DNA of 64,000 nt from Mycobacterium sp. Root135 (GTDB taxonomy: Bacteria > Actinomycetota > Actinomycetes > Mycobacteriales > Mycobacteriaceae), in the NCBI RefSeq assembly GCF_001426545.1, contig NZ_LMEZ01000009.1, positions 248,001 through 312,000 on the forward strand, read 5' to 3'. A model generated the notes under the pieces. It searched no databases. It was given only the letters and a program-made list of their open reading frames with translations, and was not told where the DNA came from. The translations under genes and the position numbers were made by a program. Positions 60,911-64,000 of the stretch are shown piece by piece; the stretch's first letter is position 1, and every line of letters starts with the position of its first letter.

Positions 60911-61323
60911 TGCCGAGCCGAATCGACGCCGTCCTGCACTCCGCGCGCGAGAAGCTGACCCGGATCGAGGCAGCCGACGTGCCGGCCGCCCTGGAGCGTG
61001 GCGCGTTGCTCGTCGACATCAGGCCGGCCGCCCAGCGCGCGGCCGAGGGCGACGTCCCCGCCGCCCGGCTCATCGAGCGCAACGTCCTCGAGTGGCGCTG
61101 CGACCCCACCAGCGACGCACGCCTGCCCGAGGCCGTCGGCGACGACGTCGAGTGGATCGTGCTGTGTTCCGAGGGCTACACCTCGAGCTTGGCCGCAGCC
61201 GCCCTCGTCGACCTTGGTCTGCACCGCTCCACCGACGTCGTCGGCGGCTACCACGCGCTCAAGGCGGCCGGGGTGCTCGAGTTGCTCAGTGAGTCATTCG
61301 TCGGAGCGCAGCAGCGGCCGTAG
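60910..61323 (+). CDS. Rhodanese-like sulfurtransferase (Rv1066-like)
   Basis: 137 aa, ATG overlapping the dioxygenase stop. Single rhodanese domain with ALLVDIRPAAQRAAEGDVPA and active-site loop LCSEGYTSS (catalytic Cys of VLCSEG). Translationally coupled to the cysteine dioxygenase-like protein, suggesting sulfur transfer from a thiol product. Confidence 0.85.
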   Translation: MPSRIDAVLHSAREKLTRIEAADVPAALERGALLVDIRPAAQRAAEGDVPAARLIERNVLEWRCDPTSDARLPEAVGDDVEWIVLCSEGYTSSLAAAALVDLGLHRSTDVVGGYHALKAAGVLELLSESFVGAQQRP

Positions 61324-62991
61324 CTTCTCGGTCTTCTCGGGAGTCCAGTTGGGCGGCTGCATGATCGCCGCCCATGCGTTCGCCACGTCCCGCACGTAGA
61401 CGTGGCCGTGGCCGTCGGGCACGTCGACCGCCACCGCCATGTCGGCGGAGACCTGCAGGAACGTCACCACCGGTATCCACTCCATCTCGGGCGACACGTC
61501 GTCGCCCCGTGGTTCACGCAACCAATCCGGTTTCGAGAACAGCAGATCGGGGTTCCACCACGCGATGGGGTCGGAGGCGTGCTGCAGGTACACCACCCGT
61601 GGCTCACCCCAGGGGGCTTGCGGCCGTTGAAGATTGGCGGCGTCGGCGGCAAACCTGACGTTCTCGCCCTTGTCGTAGATGGGCAACCACTCGGGTGACC
61701 CCTCGTCGCGCTCGGCCGTCAGCGTGGTCCAGATGGTGTTGTTGAACGTCGGGCCGGAGAACAACGCACCGTCGGTGCGGGCGATGAGGTTGTTCAGCGA
61801 CAGGAACGGGGCCTCACCGCCGAAGGAGCCCAGGCTTTCGCCGAACACCACCAGCTTGGGCCGACGGGCCTCGGGCATCGCACGCACCAGGGCGTCGACC
61901 GCCTCGAAGAGCGCCTGACTCGACTGACGCGCGTTCTCCCTGTCCACCAGGAACGACAACCAACTTGGCAGGAACGAGTACTGCATCGACACGATGGCGG
62001 TGTTGCCGTTGTACATGTACTCCAACGACGCCGCCTCGGCCTCGTTGATCCAGCCGGTGCCCGTCGTGTTGGCCACCGCGACCACCGCACGGTCCAGACC
62101 ACCGGTGCGCAGCAGTTCGCGGGCGGCGAGTTCGGCGGTCGCCTTGAAACCCTCGGCGGAGTTGAGTCCGGCGTAGACGCGGATCGGCTCGATTGCCGTG
62201 GCGCCGTTGAATTTCGAGAGGTCGTCCACCGACGGACCGCCCGCCATGAACATGCGGCCTTGATGCCCGAGGGAGGACCAGCTGACGAATGACCCCGGCC
62301 CACCGGATCGGAGCGCCGTGGTCGGTGCGGCGGTGTCGGGATCTTCCTCGTTGTTGGCTGACTCGAAGGTGTCGTTCAGCGTGCTCATGGCGAACCGCAC
62401 CACCACGCCGTTGAGCAATGCGACGGTCAGGACGAGAAGTAGCGTCACCACCACGACGGCCGAAACACGGGGTGGCGCAATCCGATCCAATTGCCTGACC
62501 AGAAACCGCACCAACTTGCCGACCAGCTGGCCCAGCTCGACGAAGACGAATAGGAAGACGATCGACAGGACCGCGGTCAGCGGGTGGTCCCAGAAGTCCA
62601 GCCTCGGCACGCCCATGTAATCCCGAACGTCGTCCTGCCACACGTGGAACCCGATGACCGCAAACGTCTGGCCGATGACCCCCGCCACGACGAGGGCGAT
62701 CCAGGCCTGCCGCGGCGCCGCCGGGCTGGTGTTCACCGATCGCAGGTAGCGGACCAACCAGACGCCGAACACGCCGATGCCGTAACCGATGCCGCCTGCC
62801 GCGCCGCTGACCAGGCCTTGGAACAGCGGTCCGCGAGGGAGCAGTGACGGCGTCAGCGACAACCAGATGAACACCAGGCCCAACGCGGTGCCGAAGAACG
62901 TGTAGTGACGCACCCACCAGTCCGGCTTCGGGGCAGGCTCGGTCGCGACGGGAGGTCGCTCGTCGGTGGTGGTGTCCGTCTCGGTCACCAC
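61294..62991 (-). CDS. Membrane alpha/beta-hydrolase (Rv1069c-like)
   Basis: 565 aa. N-terminal membrane domain with about five helices (28-230: TFFGTALGLVFIWLSLTPSL, IALVVAGVIGQTFAVIGFHV, VVVVTLLLVLTVALLNGVVV), then a cytosolic or surface hydrolase with nucleophile elbow VVFGESLGSFG, DPIAWWNP region and C-terminal His in DGHGHVYVR. It belongs to the Abhydrolase_9 family. Overlaps the convergent rhodanese gene by 30 bp and lies 6 bp from echA8. Confidence 0.85.
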   Translation of the reverse strand: MVTETDTTTDERPPVATEPAPKPDWWVRHYTFFGTALGLVFIWLSLTPSLLPRGPLFQGLVSGAAGGIGYGIGVFGVWLVRYLRSVNTSPAAPRQAWIALVVAGVIGQTFAVIGFHVWQDDVRDYMGVPRLDFWDHPLTAVLSIVFLFVFVELGQLVGKLVRFLVRQLDRIAPPRVSAVVVVTLLLVLTVALLNGVVVRFAMSTLNDTFESANNEEDPDTAAPTTALRSGGPGSFVSWSSLGHQGRMFMAGGPSVDDLSKFNGATAIEPIRVYAGLNSAEGFKATAELAARELLRTGGLDRAVVAVANTTGTGWINEAEAASLEYMYNGNTAIVSMQYSFLPSWLSFLVDRENARQSSQALFEAVDALVRAMPEARRPKLVVFGESLGSFGGEAPFLSLNNLIARTDGALFSGPTFNNTIWTTLTAERDEGSPEWLPIYDKGENVRFAADAANLQRPQAPWGEPRVVYLQHASDPIAWWNPDLLFSKPDWLREPRGDDVSPEMEWIPVVTFLQVSADMAVAVDVPDGHGHVYVRDVANAWAAIMQPPNWTPEKTEKLRPLLRSDE

Positions 62992-62997
62992 CGCACC

Positions 62998-63771
62998 TTA
63001 ACGGTGCGTGAAGTTCGGTGGGCGCTTCTCGGTGAAGGCTGCCATGCCCTCGGTCTGGTCGTCGGTGGCGAAGGCGGAGTGGAAGAGTCGCCGCTCGTAG
63101 AGAAGCCCTTCGGTCAACGAGGATTCGAACGCGCGGTTGACGGCCTCCTTGGCCATCCGCGACGCCGACAACGACATGCCCGCGATGACGGCGGCGGTGG
63201 AGTTCGCCTCTTCGAGGAGCGTGTCGGCGGGGACGACGCGCGACACCAGGCCGCTGCGGTCGGCCTCGGCGGCGTCGATCGTGCGGCCGGTCAGAATGAG
63301 GTCCATGGCCTTGGCCTTGCCGATGGCGCGGGTGAGCCGCTGCGATCCGCCCATTCCCGGGAGCACGCCGAGCTTGATCTCGGGCTGACCGAACTTGGCC
63401 GTGTCGGCGGCAATCAGGATGTCGCACATCATCGCCAGTTCACATCCGCCGCCCAGGGCGTACCCCGCGACGGCGGCGATGGTTGGCGTCCTGGTCGCGG
63501 CAAACTTCGACCAGGTCGCGAAGAAGTCGCCGGCGAACACGTCGGCGAACGAGAGCTCTGACATTTCCTTGATGTCCGCGCCCGCCGCGAACGCCTTCGC
63601 GTTACCCGTGACGATGATCGCACCGATACCCGCATCCGCGTCGAATTCGGCTGCGGCGGTGGTCAGTTCGACCATGACCTGACTGTTGAGGGCGTTGAGC
63701 GCCTTGGGGCGGTTCAGTGTGATGGTTCCGACGCGGCCCTCGCGGGTGACCAGAATCGTCTCGTAGCTCAT
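62998..63771 (-). CDS. echA8: Enoyl-CoA hydratase
   Basis: 257 aa. Crotonase fold: oxyanion-hole AFAAGADIKEMSE and ALGGGCELAMMCD (first catalytic Glu), second Glu in QPEIKLGVLPGMGGSQRL. Adds water to trans-2-enoyl-CoA in beta-oxidation. Position between the Rv1069c-like gene and echA9 supports EchA8 (Rv1070c). Confidence 0.9.
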   Translation of the reverse strand: MSYETILVTREGRVGTITLNRPKALNALNSQVMVELTTAAAEFDADAGIGAIIVTGNAKAFAAGADIKEMSELSFADVFAGDFFATWSKFAATRTPTIAAVAGYALGGGCELAMMCDILIAADTAKFGQPEIKLGVLPGMGGSQRLTRAIGKAKAMDLILTGRTIDAAEADRSGLVSRVVPADTLLEEANSTAAVIAGMSLSASRMAKEAVNRAFESSLTEGLLYERRLFHSAFATDDQTEGMAAFTEKRPPNFTHR

Positions 63772-63778
63772 GGGTTCT

Positions 63779-64000
63779 CTACTCCTCGGGCAGTGTCAGG
63801 TCGGGGTCGGCTGATTGGAAGTACGCCTCGACGGCCTCTGGTGAGCACTCTTCCAGGCTCGACGGCGACCACTTCGGATTGCGGTCCTTGTCGACGAGCA
63901 GCGCACGAATGCCCTCCACCAGGTCGTGGGATCGCAATGCCGCGCACGCCGTTCGAAACTCTTGCCGCAGAACGTCTTCGAGCGTGTCCAGGGTTGCCGA
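63779..64000 (-). CDS. echA9: 3-hydroxyisobutyryl-CoA hydrolase-like (C-terminal part)
   Basis: Partial gene; 73 C-terminal residues lie in the window (LEDVLRQEFRTACAALRSHD, VEGIRALLVDKDRNPKW, ending PDLTLPEE). The segment VEGIRALLVDKDRNPKWSPS is the typical C-terminus of the HIBYL-CoA hydrolase branch of crotonases (valine degradation). 7 bp upstream of echA8, same strand. Confidence 0.8.
   Translation of the reverse strand, partial: SATLDTLEDVLRQEFRTACAALRSHDLVEGIRALLVDKDRNPKWSPSSLEECSPEAVEAYFQSADPDLTLPEE

Overview
The window is high-GC actinobacterial DNA and almost certainly comes from a fast-growing Mycolicibacterium/Mycobacterium. Genes overlap by 4 bp (GTGA/ATGA) in long operons, and GTG starts are common. 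Mycobacterial families are abundant: MMPL, DUF732, LpqV, QcrB, PknF-like kinase, F420-dependent LLM oxidoreductase, EchA8. The right end (about 50.2-64 kb) carries the gene order I recall for M. tuberculosis Rv1058-Rv1071c: fadD14, an Rv1059-like reductase, two patatin-like proteins (Rv1062/Rv1063c), lpqV, cysteine dioxygenase-like plus rhodanese, the Rv1069c-like hydrolase, echA8 and echA9.

Layout. (1) 0-5.4 kb: an envelope-stress locus. A CsbD gene, then a tightly coupled operon of three Asp23/Gls24-type proteins, a DUF2273-like membrane peptide, DUF6286 and AmaP-like anchors, a mini J-domain protein and a PAS protein. It is followed by an RsbW-type ATPase and a second CsbD gene, each with a good SigF-type promoter, and by a lysine-rich J-domain protein. 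(2) 5.4-10.1 kb: a permease, a proline/glycine-rich membrane protein, an OmpR-type two-component system with 11-bp-period tandem sites, and an ANTAR protein. (3) 10.2-17.0 kb: a carotenoid operon crtE-crtI-crtB-crtU-Rieske oxygenase with idi convergent to it; no lycopene cyclase is present. (4) 17-25.4 kb: VOC protein, UsfY-like protein, two MDR oxidoreductases, a divergent MMPL/MarR pair and an orphan, broken qcrB with two tandem duplications. (5) 25.5-32.5 kb: an amino-sugar locus with a giant fused ABC transporter converging on a glycosyltransferase / maltokinase-like glucosamine kinase / SIS isomerase operon. (6) 32.6-43.6 kb: secreted lipase, PBP lipoprotein, LLM oxidoreductase, small exported proteins, SDRs, LysR, MFS and a DUF3060 protein. 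(7) 44-49.4 kb: a beta-propeller protein and a DcuSR/CitAB-type system divergent from dctA across a CRP-like palindrome. (8) 49.4-64 kb: two more copies of a small exported protein, then the lipid-metabolism block with an STPK and a KstR-like box in front of the Rv1059-like gene.

Functional reading. Region 1 looks like a SigF-linked cell-envelope stress module. Regions 2 and 1 may share a response regulator, because the same tandem box lies next to the CsbD gene and between the regulator gene and the proline-rich membrane protein gene. Region 3 should make an aromatic-ring carotenoid of the isorenieratene type from lycopene or beta-carotene cyclised elsewhere, possibly modified further by the Rieske oxygenase. 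Region 5 could make and export an amino-sugar glycoside. I saw no tRNA, rRNA, CRISPR array, insertion sequence or phage genes.
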